NCBI GenBank assembly: GCA_037139095.1
Contig: JBAXHD010000039.1
Span: 1-26,328 of the forward strand
Reading direction: 5' to 3'
From: WLMZ01 sp037139095
Lineage (GTDB): Bacteria > Actinomycetota > Acidimicrobiia > Acidimicrobiales > Ilumatobacteraceae
Length of the DNA stretch: 26,328 bases
Below, in pieces: positions 13,858 through 21,122 of this stretch (position 1 is the first letter of the stretch; every line of letters starts with the position of its first letter). Below the pieces are notes generated by a model, which was not told the origin of the DNA, did not search any database, and saw only the letters and a program-made list of their open reading frames with translations. Position numbers and translations under genes: made by a program.

Positions 13858-15873
13858 TTAGCCGGCAGCGCGGCCGCCGCCGCGGGCCATCTTCTTTTTG
13901 TTCTCGATGAAGTCGACGAGCACGTAGTCGCCGAGCGTGTCGGGCGTGGTGAAGAAGGCGCGACCACGGTTGATGGCGGTGAGCTTCTCGACGAAGCTCT
14001 TCAGCGAACGATCGGCATCGAGCATGAACGTGTTGATACGAATGTTGTCTTTGGTGCACCGCACCACTTCGCGCAACGTGGCTTCGATGGTCTCTTGCGT
14101 GGGCGGATAGTTGAAGTACGGATCGCCGTTGGGTGTGATGTGAGCCGTGGGCTCGCCGTCGGTGATCATGATGATCTGCTTGGTGCCGGTCTGACGCGAC
14201 AACAGCTGACGAGCCAACATGAACGCGTGCTGCATGTTGGTGCCGTACGCAAAGTCCCAACTCACTTCGGGCAATTGCTCGGCGGTAATGACCCGAGCAA
14301 CTTCGCCGAATCCGACAAGACCCATGTAGTCGCGAGGGAATTGCGAGGTGATGAGCGAGTGCAGCGCCATCGCAACTTTCTTGGCTGGCAAGAAGTTGTC
14401 GCGCATGGGCATGCTCATCGAGAGGTCGAGCATCAAGACGGTGGACGACTTGGTGACGTGCTCGGTGCGCTCGATCTCGAAGTCGTCGGGCGACAGCTGC
14501 ACTGGTGTGCCTGAGCCGCCGCGACGAATGGCGTTACGCAGGGTGCGCTGCAGATCGAGGTTGAACGGGTCGCCGTATTCGTATGCCTTGGTTTCGTAGG
14601 TGCGCTCGTGGCCTTGGCCGAAGCGGTCCATCTGGTGCTGGCCGGCTTTGTCTTTGGCGAGCTTGGCGTAGAGCTCGCGCAACGCATTGGAGCCAATCTT
14701 GCGCAGGCCCTTGGGGGTGAGCTCGAGGCGGCCTTCTTTGTTCTGAATAAGGCCGGCCTCCTCGAGCATCTTGGCCATCTCGGCCAGACGCGCCAACGAC
14801 TTGGCGGCGTCGTCGCCCATCAGATCGCGGACACGATCCATATCGGCTTCGGCCAGAGCGCCAGGCGTTGAGGCGTTGCGCAACAGGTTCTCGAGCTGAT
14901 CGAGCTCGCCGAGTTCTTGCATGGTCTGCATTGCCTGGCCGAAGCCCATTGGGTCTTGGCCTTGCATGTCGTATTGGCGGTTCCAGTTCATCTGCGGGAA
15001 CATGCCCTGCAGGTTCTGGCTGAGCTGATCCATCTGCCAACGCAGATCCATGTCTTCCATGAGTTGATCGCTGAGCTGCTGCATCTGCGCACGCTGCTCG
15101 GGCGTCATCGAGTTCATCATCGCCTGCATTGCGGCCATGCGCTGAGCCATGGTCTCGAGCAACTCTTCGAGCGTCTCAGGATTCTCGGGGAAGAAGTCGC
15201 CGAACTGTTCCATGAACTGTTCGAAGCCAGGGTCTTCGCCCTGCTGTTGCTTGTCGAGCATCTCGTTGAGGCCAGCGAGCATGTCTTTCATGCGCTGCAT
15301 GTCTTCGGGGCTCATGTTCTGCATGTCGCCGCTCATCTTGTCGACCGCTTGCTGCATGAGTTGCTGACGAAGCTTGTCCATCAGTTCGTCGAAGCGCTGC
15401 TTGGCTTCGGCAGATTCGAAATCGTAGGCCTGCAGTTCGCGCACCTTGCCGGCGAGATCGTCGGGCAGCATGTCGAGTCTGAAGTTGCGGTCTTCGGCGG
15501 TCTGACGAGCGGTGTCGGCGCGTCGTTCGTCGCCGCTTTGCTCAGCTGCGTTCTTGGCGTTCTCGACAGCGTGACGTTCTTCGTCGACGATGTCGTCGAG
15601 AGCGTCGGCGATCTCTTGAAACACACCTCCGAGGTCGCCGCGATCGAGACGCTCTTGGCGCTCCTTACGCAACCGATCCATGATCTCGCGCATGCCCTGC
15701 AAACGCTCGCCGTTTCGGTCGCGCAGACCTTCTTGCATCATCCGCCGCAACGCGCTGTTGACGTCGCCGTGATAGAGCAGATCGTCGGTCATTGCGTCGA
15801 ACAGTGTCTCGGCGTCGAGATCGAAGCCCTTTTGGGAGCCATCCCAGCGGGAGTAAATAAACCGTGCGGCCAT
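13858..15873 (-). CDS. VWA-domain protein, partner of a MoxR AAA+ ATPase
   Basis: A 671-residue protein ending in a von Willebrand A domain (about 470-655) with an intact metal site: D483-x-S485-x-S487 (DLSMS), T545 in GTN, and D572 in TDGEP. The N-terminal two thirds are helical, charged and probably coiled-coil. Residues 171-320 contain 25 methionines in 150 positions plus many glutamines. MoxR-VWA pairs act as ATP-driven chaperone or metal/cofactor insertion modules; the mycobacterial Rv0958/Rv0959 pair (magnesium-chelatase-like plus VWA of about 670 residues) is the closest arrangement I recall. Here the MoxR partner lies 1.6 kb upstream on the same strand with two opposite genes between. 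The ATG has TAGCGT 6 bases upstream. The client protein is unknown. Confidence 0.88.
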   Translation of the reverse strand: MAARFIYSRWDGSQKGFDLDAETLFDAMTDDLLYHGDVNSALRRMMQEGLRDRNGERLQGMREIMDRLRKERQERLDRGDLGGVFQEIADALDDIVDEERHAVENAKNAAEQSGDERRADTARQTAEDRNFRLDMLPDDLAGKVRELQAYDFESAEAKQRFDELMDKLRQQLMQQAVDKMSGDMQNMSPEDMQRMKDMLAGLNEMLDKQQQGEDPGFEQFMEQFGDFFPENPETLEELLETMAQRMAAMQAMMNSMTPEQRAQMQQLSDQLMEDMDLRWQMDQLSQNLQGMFPQMNWNRQYDMQGQDPMGFGQAMQTMQELGELDQLENLLRNASTPGALAEADMDRVRDLMGDDAAKSLARLAEMAKMLEEAGLIQNKEGRLELTPKGLRKIGSNALRELYAKLAKDKAGQHQMDRFGQGHERTYETKAYEYGDPFNLDLQRTLRNAIRRGGSGTPVQLSPDDFEIERTEHVTKSSTVLMLDLSMSMPMRDNFLPAKKVAMALHSLITSQFPRDYMGLVGFGEVARVITAEQLPEVSWDFAYGTNMQHAFMLARQLLSRQTGTKQIIMITDGEPTAHITPNGDPYFNYPPTQETIEATLREVVRCTKDNIRINTFMLDADRSLKSFVEKLTAINRGRAFFTTPDTLGDYVLVDFIENKKKMARGGGRAAG

Positions 15874-15879
15874 GAGGGC

Positions 15880-15889
15880 ACGCTAGCCT
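15880..15889. promoter_or_regulatory. Overlapping divergent -10 elements (VWA and cyclase)
   Basis: Minus-strand TAGCGT (15885-15880, 6 bases from the VWA ATG) and plus-strand TAGCCT (15884-15889, 10 bases from the cyclase ATG) share two base pairs inside CTAG. The two starts are only 26 bases apart, so RNA polymerase cannot hold both promoters at once. Confidence 0.4.
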
Positions 15890-15899
15890 GCCGATCGTC

Positions 15900-16451
15900 A
15901 TGCGTGTTCCTCGTACCTTCGCCTTTGTCGACCTTTCGGGGTTTACGAACTACACCGCTGCGTTCGGCGACGACGCGGCGGGGCGGATCCTCAGCGCGTT
16001 TCGAGGCATCGCACGAGACCTCGCCAGCGCCCACGGGGTGCGAATCGCTAAGTGGCTCGGCGACGGCTGCATGATCGTGGCCATGAACCAGGCCGACTGT
16101 GTTGCGTTCGCTATCGAGCTCGAAGACAAAGCCTCCGAGGTGTGCGCTCCCCTGTCGTTGCGAGTGGGCATCGCTTCGGGACACGCGTTGCTGTTCGAGG
16201 GCGACGATTACATCGGCTCGGCCGTGAACCTTGCGGCACGCCTGTGCGATGCGGCGGGCCCCTACGAGATCTTGATCCCTTCGATGCAACTCGAGCGCCT
16301 GCCCGAAGGCATCCACGCCACACCGCAGGGCACGCTCGAACTGCGCGGCTTCCCGGGGCCCATCGAGGTCTTCGAGATCAGTGGCGCACTCGCCGAGAAC
16401 GCCAGGCCCGACACCAGCGAACTCTGGACTCGCGCCCCATACGGCATCTAG
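15900..16451 (+). CDS. Stand-alone class III nucleotide cyclase domain
   Basis: A 183-residue protein consisting almost only of a class III adenylate/guanylate cyclase catalytic domain (about 5-160), which makes cAMP or cGMP from ATP or GTP as a dimer. Key residues appear complete: metal-binding D11 (FVDLSGFT) and D55 (KWLGDG), substrate-contacting K51 and D103 (DDYIGSAVN), and transition-state N110 and R114 (VNLAARLCD). The K/D pair is the usual adenylate-cyclase signature. No membrane segment or sensor domain is present, so regulation must come from elsewhere, perhaps from the next gene, whose GTG overlaps the stop by one base (TAGTG). The ATG start has TAGCCT 10 bases upstream and shares a 26-base divergent region with the VWA gene. 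Confidence 0.9.
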   Translation: MRVPRTFAFVDLSGFTNYTAAFGDDAAGRILSAFRGIARDLASAHGVRIAKWLGDGCMIVAMNQADCVAFAIELEDKASEVCAPLSLRVGIASGHALLFEGDDYIGSAVNLAARLCDAAGPYEILIPSMQLERLPEGIHATPQGTLELRGFPGPIEVFEISGALAENARPDTSELWTRAPYGI

Positions 16452-17440
16452 TGCCCGAGCGAGATCTATCGCTGCCTGCGCGCGGCATCGTCATTCCGAG
16501 CTCACACCTCGATCGCACGCGCTTGCACGAAGACATCGAGTTGTTGGCCGAGCTGGGCGCGCACGAACTGCGCATCGGCATCGACTGGGACTGGATGCAG
16601 CCGTCAGCTAGCGCTGTGAACGGCGATGCTGTCGAGTTCTACCTCGGCGCCACGCAAACAGCCCGAGCGTGTGGGGTCTCATTGCAGTTCACCTTGCTCG
16701 AGCGCGATGTACCGAAGTGGTTCGACAACGACGGCGGATTCGGCGATGCCAAGTGGACCGGACATTGGTGGCCGCGGTGGGTCGAAATATGCGCCGACAC
16801 ATTCGGCGACAGCGTTGGCGGCTGGGTGCCCATCGATCATCCGTTAGCCGTTGCAAATCGTCTGTATCCCGATGATCCTCGACGCCACGGCGAAGTGCTC
16901 GACACTGTGATCAAAGCGTGGCGCGACGCGTGGCGAATTCTGCAGGGCGGGCCACCGATCATCACCTCGTTTGGCGTAGAGATCGTGCGACCCGTAGACC
17001 AGACAATTCCGGCCGAACACGCGGCGAAGCGGCTCGATCAGATTCGCTGGCGGCTCTGGTTGCAAGGACTGCGCGATGGCACCGTGAGCATTCCCGGCAG
17101 AGCCGACATTGAGGTCGCCGACTTGGCCGGTTCGTGCGATGTGCTGGGTATCACGGTTCGTCACGAACGCGATGCGTTGGGCTTGTTGCACCGCGCCGCC
17201 GAAATGGGACTCGATCGACCGATGGCAGTGACCATGCTGTTGCCCGCTGGCACCGACGCCGACCGTGAGTTGGTGATCGAGCGCTACATGCAGCAGGCCA
17301 ACGAAGCGGCTTCGGGGCTGAAGCTGTTGTCGATAGCAGTGAGTCCGGCGTTCGATGTTGTCGAGGGCGACCGCGGCATCATCAGCCGCGATCGCGAACT
17401 GAAGGACAGCGGCCGCTTGTATTTCGGCCTAACCGAATAA
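16451..17440 (+). CDS. GH1-fold protein without catalytic glutamates (pseudo-glycosidase)
   Basis: A 329-residue protein clearly related to glycoside hydrolase family 1 but shorter (family about 450). Matches in order: RLHEDIELLAELGAHELRIG (24-43; family EDI-LM-ELG---YRFSI), DWDWMQP (45-51; SWxRxxP), VEFYLGATQTARACGV (61-76), TLLERDVPKW (81-90; TLxHWDLPxW), GGFG (95-98), FGDSVGGWVPIDHP (118-131; fgdrvxxWxTxNEP) and the late strand MAVTMLLPAG (258-267; YITENG). The acid/base glutamate of NEP is H130 (DHP), the nucleophile of TENG is about M262, and the sugar-binding histidine-tryptophan of TLxHW is E84-R85. Hydrolysis is not expected. It probably binds a sugar or protein. The GTG start overlaps the cyclase stop, so both are co-translated. 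It ends 10 bases from convergent MoxR. Confidence 0.82.
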   Translation: MPERDLSLPARGIVIPSSHLDRTRLHEDIELLAELGAHELRIGIDWDWMQPSASAVNGDAVEFYLGATQTARACGVSLQFTLLERDVPKWFDNDGGFGDAKWTGHWWPRWVEICADTFGDSVGGWVPIDHPLAVANRLYPDDPRRHGEVLDTVIKAWRDAWRILQGGPPIITSFGVEIVRPVDQTIPAEHAAKRLDQIRWRLWLQGLRDGTVSIPGRADIEVADLAGSCDVLGITVRHERDALGLLHRAAEMGLDRPMAVTMLLPAGTDADRELVIERYMQQANEAASGLKLLSIAVSPAFDVVEGDRGIISRDRELKDSGRLYFGLTE

Positions 17441-17450
17441 CGCCCGAGAA

Positions 17451-18854
17451 TCAGCGGCCGCGGTAAGTGGCCCGCGAACCCGAAGCGTCTTTGTTCAAAC
17501 GCTTGGAGAGGTGCAGACCTTCGAGCACGAACTCGACCGCGGCGGCAAGCGCAGCGGGCGATTGGTCGGCGCCAGCAAGGGCCGTCACTGGCCCACGCAA
17601 CGCTGGCACTGACTCGAGCAAGGCCACTTCGTCGGCAGAGGCAATGTCTTCGCCTGTGTGAGCAACAACACCTTCGTCGAACGCTGCGATGACATCGCGC
17701 ACTTGATCGGGGGTGACCCGCTGCTTGTAGACGGTGAGCACTGCGGCACGAACGAGGTTCTCGAGGATGGCGCCTTCGCGGCCGTCTTCGAGCGACTCGA
17801 TTTCGATCTTGCCCGAGGTGGACGCGGCGATGGCACCCAGGTCGCAGACGCGTGGCACGACCTCGGTTTCGCCGGCGCGCAATGCACGACGCAATGCGTT
17901 GGCGGCAAGCACCTCGCTGTTGCTGACAGACAAGCGAACCGACACACCGCTGCGCTGGTTCACCTGGCTGCTCGAGCGAGCGAGATGGCTGAGCGTGGCG
18001 ATGACTTCTTCCATGTAGTCGGGCACACGCACGTTGACATTGCCCACGCTTGCCGGGCGGGCTTCTTGGCGCATGATGGCCACTTCGGTTTCGACTTCGA
18101 GTGGGTAGTGCGTGCGGATCTGGCTACCGAAGCGGTCTTTGAGCGGCGTAATGATGCGGCCGCGGTTGGTGTAGTCATCGGGGTTGGCCGACGCAACGAG
18201 CATGACATCGAGTGGCAGGCGGATCTTGTAGCCACGCACCTGCACGTCGCGCTCTTCGAGCACGTTGAGCAAACCGACCTGAATGCGCTCGGCGAGGTCG
18301 GGGATTTCGTTGATGGCAAAGATGCCGCGGTTGGTGCGCGGCACGAGGCCGTAGTGCAGCGTGAGTTCGTCGCTGAGGTAGCGACCCTCGGCCACCTTGA
18401 TGGGGTCGACTTCGCCGATGAGGTCGGCAATTGAGGTGTCGGGCGTAGCAAGCTTTTCGCCGTAACGATCGCTGCGATGCACCCAAGAGATTGGGGCGTC
18501 GTCGCCCTTTTCGGCGACGAGATCGCGAGCGTGTTTCGACACTGGCGAGTACGGATCATCGTTGATCTCGCTGCCCGCAATGATGGGCATCCATTCGTCG
18601 AGCAAGCCCGTGAGCGAGCGGATCATGCGGGTCTTGGCTTGTCCGCGCTCGCCCAAGAAGATCACGTCGTGACCCGCCAAGATGGCGTTCTCGAGTTGAG
18701 GCATGACCGTGTCTTCGTAACCCATCACGCCGTCGAAGAGCGGCTCGCCTGCAGAGATCTTGACTACTGCGTTGCGACGGATCTCCTCCTTCACGGGCCA
18801 CGACTTCCAACCGGAAGCCTTGAGTTCACCAAGAGTTGTTGCCATCTGCGCCAT
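17451..18854 (-). CDS. MoxR-type AAA+ ATPase (ChlI/magnesium-chelatase-like)
   Basis: A 467-residue AAA+ protein of the MoxR/magnesium-chelatase clade. Walker A GERGQAKT (68-75), Walker B GIFAINEIPDL (177-187) with E183, sensor 1 N224 (ASANPDDYTNRG) and an arginine-finger candidate R241 (LKDRFG) are intact. The N-terminal 40 residues are family-typical and the C-terminal lid is helical. It should form hexamers that act with the VWA protein on the same strand as an ATP-driven chaperone or insertion machine. Normally such pairs are adjacent; here the cyclase and GH1-like genes on the other strand separate them. TAGGTT lies 6 bases upstream of the ATG (leaderless). Divergent from the GH2 gene. 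Confidence 0.9.
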   Translation of the reverse strand: MAQMATTLGELKASGWKSWPVKEEIRRNAVVKISAGEPLFDGVMGYEDTVMPQLENAILAGHDVIFLGERGQAKTRMIRSLTGLLDEWMPIIAGSEINDDPYSPVSKHARDLVAEKGDDAPISWVHRSDRYGEKLATPDTSIADLIGEVDPIKVAEGRYLSDELTLHYGLVPRTNRGIFAINEIPDLAERIQVGLLNVLEERDVQVRGYKIRLPLDVMLVASANPDDYTNRGRIITPLKDRFGSQIRTHYPLEVETEVAIMRQEARPASVGNVNVRVPDYMEEVIATLSHLARSSSQVNQRSGVSVRLSVSNSEVLAANALRRALRAGETEVVPRVCDLGAIAASTSGKIEIESLEDGREGAILENLVRAAVLTVYKQRVTPDQVRDVIAAFDEGVVAHTGEDIASADEVALLESVPALRGPVTALAGADQSPAALAAAVEFVLEGLHLSKRLNKDASGSRATYRGR

Positions 18855-18860
18855 GGACGA

Positions 18861-18866
18861 AACCTA
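18861..18866 (-). promoter_or_regulatory. -10 hexamer TAGGTT for leaderless MoxR gene
   Basis: TAGGTT on the minus strand followed by 6 bases and the MoxR ATG. Confidence 0.45.
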
Positions 18867-18915
18867 GCGAAGATTCGCACCACGCGCTCAGACGGGCAGC
18901 GAGTTGCACGTTCGC

Positions 18916-18932
18916 GCAGACGCCACGTCTGC
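18916..18932. promoter_or_regulatory. Inverted repeat GCAGACG-CCA-CGTCTGC, candidate operator
   Basis: Two perfect 7-bp arms with a 3-base centre lie in the 117-base region between divergent MoxR and GH2 genes, 26 bases upstream of the GH2 -10 hexamer. The size and symmetry suit a dimeric repressor such as a LacI-type sugar regulator, but no regulator gene is adjacent. Confidence 0.4.
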
Positions 18933-18958
18933 TACCCGTCGCCCTCGCCCGACCCCAT

Positions 18959-18964
18959 TAGGCT
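18959..18964 (+). promoter_or_regulatory. -10 hexamer TAGGCT for leaderless GH2 gene
   Basis: TAGGCT followed by 7 bases and the GH2 ATG. It decides the start among several in-frame options further upstream. Confidence 0.45.
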
Positions 18965-18971
18965 GCGTCGA

Positions 18972-21089
18972 ATGGATCTCAGCGGCACGTGGCGAGCAGT
19001 AGCTGCCGATGACCAACTCAGGCGTATCGCCATTGGTATCGACTACGACGACACCGCATGGACTCCCATCGAAGTGCCGGGCCATTGGAGATCTACCGCC
19101 GACTTTGCCCAGAGCGACGGGCCGTTGTTGTTCCGTACGCACTTTGCATTCGACACTCCGCCTGCTGGTCAACGTTCGTGGATCATCATGAATGGACTCT
19201 TCTATCAAGCCGACGTGTGGCTTGATGGCGCCTACCTCGGCGACCCCGAGGGCTATTTCTTTCCTCACTCGTTCGATGTCTCTTCGCTGCTACGCATCGG
19301 CGACGAACACGTGCTTGCTGTCGAGGTTGCATGCGCCCCGCACAAGTCGCATCGCGGTCGACGCAACATCACCGGCGTGATGCAGCAATGGGATGCCGCA
19401 GATCCCAACTGGAACCCCGGCGGTCTGTGGCGCTCGGTGCAGGTGGAAACCACGGGCCCCGTGCGTCTCGACAAACTTCGTGTGCTGTGCCGCGACGTCA
19501 ACCAGTCGCGAGCCCACCTTCGTTTACACGGACGCCTCGATAGCGACGAATCGCGTACCGTGAAGATCCGAACCTTGGTCGATGGCGTCATCGTCGCCGA
19601 GGTTGAGCAGCCGTTGGCGCGCGGCACCAACGCAGTCGACTGGAATATCGATGTCGATAATCCGCGGTTGTGGTGGCCATATTCACTTGGCGCCCAAGAG
19701 CTCAGCGATGTGCATGTCGAAGTTGTGGTCGACGGAATCGTGAGCCACGCGCGCACTGTGCGCACCGGCATGCGCGAGGTAGCGATGCAAGATTGGGTGT
19801 GGTCGATCAACGGCGAACGCATCTATCTCAAGGGCGCGAACCTGGCTCCCACTCGACTTGATCTCGCCGCCACCCCACCAGCTGCGTTTCGCCGTGACGT
19901 AGAGTTCGCACGCGACGCTGGGCTCGATCTGCTTCGAGTGCACGGCCACATCGCACCGCCAGCGCTCTACGAAGCCGCCGACGAACTGGGAATGCTCTTG
20001 TGGCAAGACTTTCCGCTGCAGTGGTCATACGCGCGAGATGTTCGTCGCCGCGCGGTGAGCCAAGCGCAAGAGGCCGTGTTCGAACTGGGGCATCACCCGT
20101 CGATCATCACGTGGTGCGCCCACAACGAACCCGCTGCGACCAACATCGACCTGCGCGACGATCAACCGCGATGGAAGAACGCCGCTCGCTACTTGGTGGG
20201 GCAACAGGTGCCGTCATGGAACAAGAACATCCTTGATCGGTGGGTAAAGCGAGCGTTCGAAAAAGACGACGACACCCGACCCACCATCGCGCATAGTGGA
20301 GTCATGCCGCACCTTCCCGAGATCAACGGCTCAGACAGCCACCTGTACTTCGGTTGGTATCACGGTGACGAGCACGAGTTCCCAGCGTTTGCCGCAGCGT
20401 TTCCGCGCATGGTGCGATTTGTCAGCGAGTTCGGCGCGCAAGCAGTGCCGCCGCATCATGAGTTCATCGACACCAGCACGTGGCCCAATCTCGATTGGGA
20501 CACGCTCGAGAACACCTACGGATTGCAGCGCACGATGATGGAGCGTTATGTGCGCGCTGTCGATTACGCCACGTTCGAAGAGTGGAGCGAAGCAACGCAG
20601 CGCTATCAGGCAACGCTGCTGCGCTATCACATCGAAACCATGCGCCGGCTGAAATACAGACCCAACGGCGGATTCTGCTTATTCATGCTCAACGACTCGA
20701 GTCCGATGATTTCGTGGAGCATCCTCGACCACACGCGGGCACCAAAGCTGGCGTTTCAAGTGGTTGTCGACGCGTGTCGCCCAGTGATCATCGTGGCCGA
20801 CCGTCTGCCCGCCACCGTGGCTCCAGGCGACGCAATCGCGCTCGATGTGCACGTGGTGAACGACCTACGGCAGCCGCTCGTTGACGCCGTCTTGCACGCC
20901 CATCTGCAATGGGCCAACGGCGAACACGAATGGACCTTTGTGGGCACCAGCGAAGCCGACGATTGCACTCGTATCGCTACTCTGCAGTTTGTGGTGCCCG
21001 ACGTGGCCGGACAGTTGGTGCTTGATCTCACACTCGACGCTGGCAGCGTTGCGGCTGCGACGAACCGAGACGAAACACTGATTGCTTAA
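18972..21089 (+). CDS. Glycoside hydrolase family 2, beta-mannosidase-like
   Basis: A 705-residue retaining beta-glycosidase of clan GH-A, probably beta-mannosidase or a relative. N-terminal jelly-roll sugar-binding domain (about 1-160, LSGTWRAV at 3-10, NPGGLWRSVQVE at 148-159), Ig-like domain (165-270), TIM barrel (275-600) and a C-terminal beta domain (600-705). Acid/base E386 lies in WCAHNEP (381-387) and nucleophile E486 in FVSEFGAQ (483-490). LLRVHGHIAPPALYEAADELGM (320-341) and LWQDFPLQW (343-351) match beta-mannosidases. There is no signal peptide, so it works in the cytoplasm on imported oligosaccharides. The reading frame continues 165 codons upstream antisense to MoxR; the chosen ATG gives the family N-terminus and has TAGGCT 7 bases before it. 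Substrate specificity is uncertain. Confidence 0.9.
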   Translation: MDLSGTWRAVAADDQLRRIAIGIDYDDTAWTPIEVPGHWRSTADFAQSDGPLLFRTHFAFDTPPAGQRSWIIMNGLFYQADVWLDGAYLGDPEGYFFPHSFDVSSLLRIGDEHVLAVEVACAPHKSHRGRRNITGVMQQWDAADPNWNPGGLWRSVQVETTGPVRLDKLRVLCRDVNQSRAHLRLHGRLDSDESRTVKIRTLVDGVIVAEVEQPLARGTNAVDWNIDVDNPRLWWPYSLGAQELSDVHVEVVVDGIVSHARTVRTGMREVAMQDWVWSINGERIYLKGANLAPTRLDLAATPPAAFRRDVEFARDAGLDLLRVHGHIAPPALYEAADELGMLLWQDFPLQWSYARDVRRRAVSQAQEAVFELGHHPSIITWCAHNEPAATNIDLRDDQPRWKNAARYLVGQQVPSWNKNILDRWVKRAFEKDDDTRPTIAHSGVMPHLPEINGSDSHLYFGWYHGDEHEFPAFAAAFPRMVRFVSEFGAQAVPPHHEFIDTSTWPNLDWDTLENTYGLQRTMMERYVRAVDYATFEEWSEATQRYQATLLRYHIETMRRLKYRPNGGFCLFMLNDSSPMISWSILDHTRAPKLAFQVVVDACRPVIIVADRLPATVAPGDAIALDVHVVNDLRQPLVDAVLHAHLQWANGEHEWTFVGTSEADDCTRIATLQFVVPDVAGQLVLDLTLDAGSVAAATNRDETLIA

Positions 21090-21122
21090 CGCAGCGCGGC
21101 CACGAATGGCCTTGCTGAGCAA

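Noticed and set aside
13649..14260. 200-codon N-terminal extension of the second WhiB
   Set aside because: Antisense-like His/Arg-rich sequence in the frame of the VWA gene end and leader; strong Shine-Dalgarno marks the shorter start.
14917..16074. A 385-codon open frame on the plus strand, rich in His and Leu
   Set aside because: It is exactly antisense to the VWA gene; the His come from reverse-complemented Met (CAT) and Gln-rich codons. No family resemblance, and the sense protein is well supported.
16052..16450. 133-codon upstream extension of the GH1-like frame
   Set aside because: Overlaps the cyclase in another frame with Arg-rich sequence; the GTG at the cyclase stop gives a proper GH1 N-terminus.
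18477..18971. 165-codon upstream extension of the GH2 reading frame
   Set aside because: Lies antisense to MoxR and through the divergent promoter; the GH2 fold starts at the chosen ATG, which has a well-placed -10.
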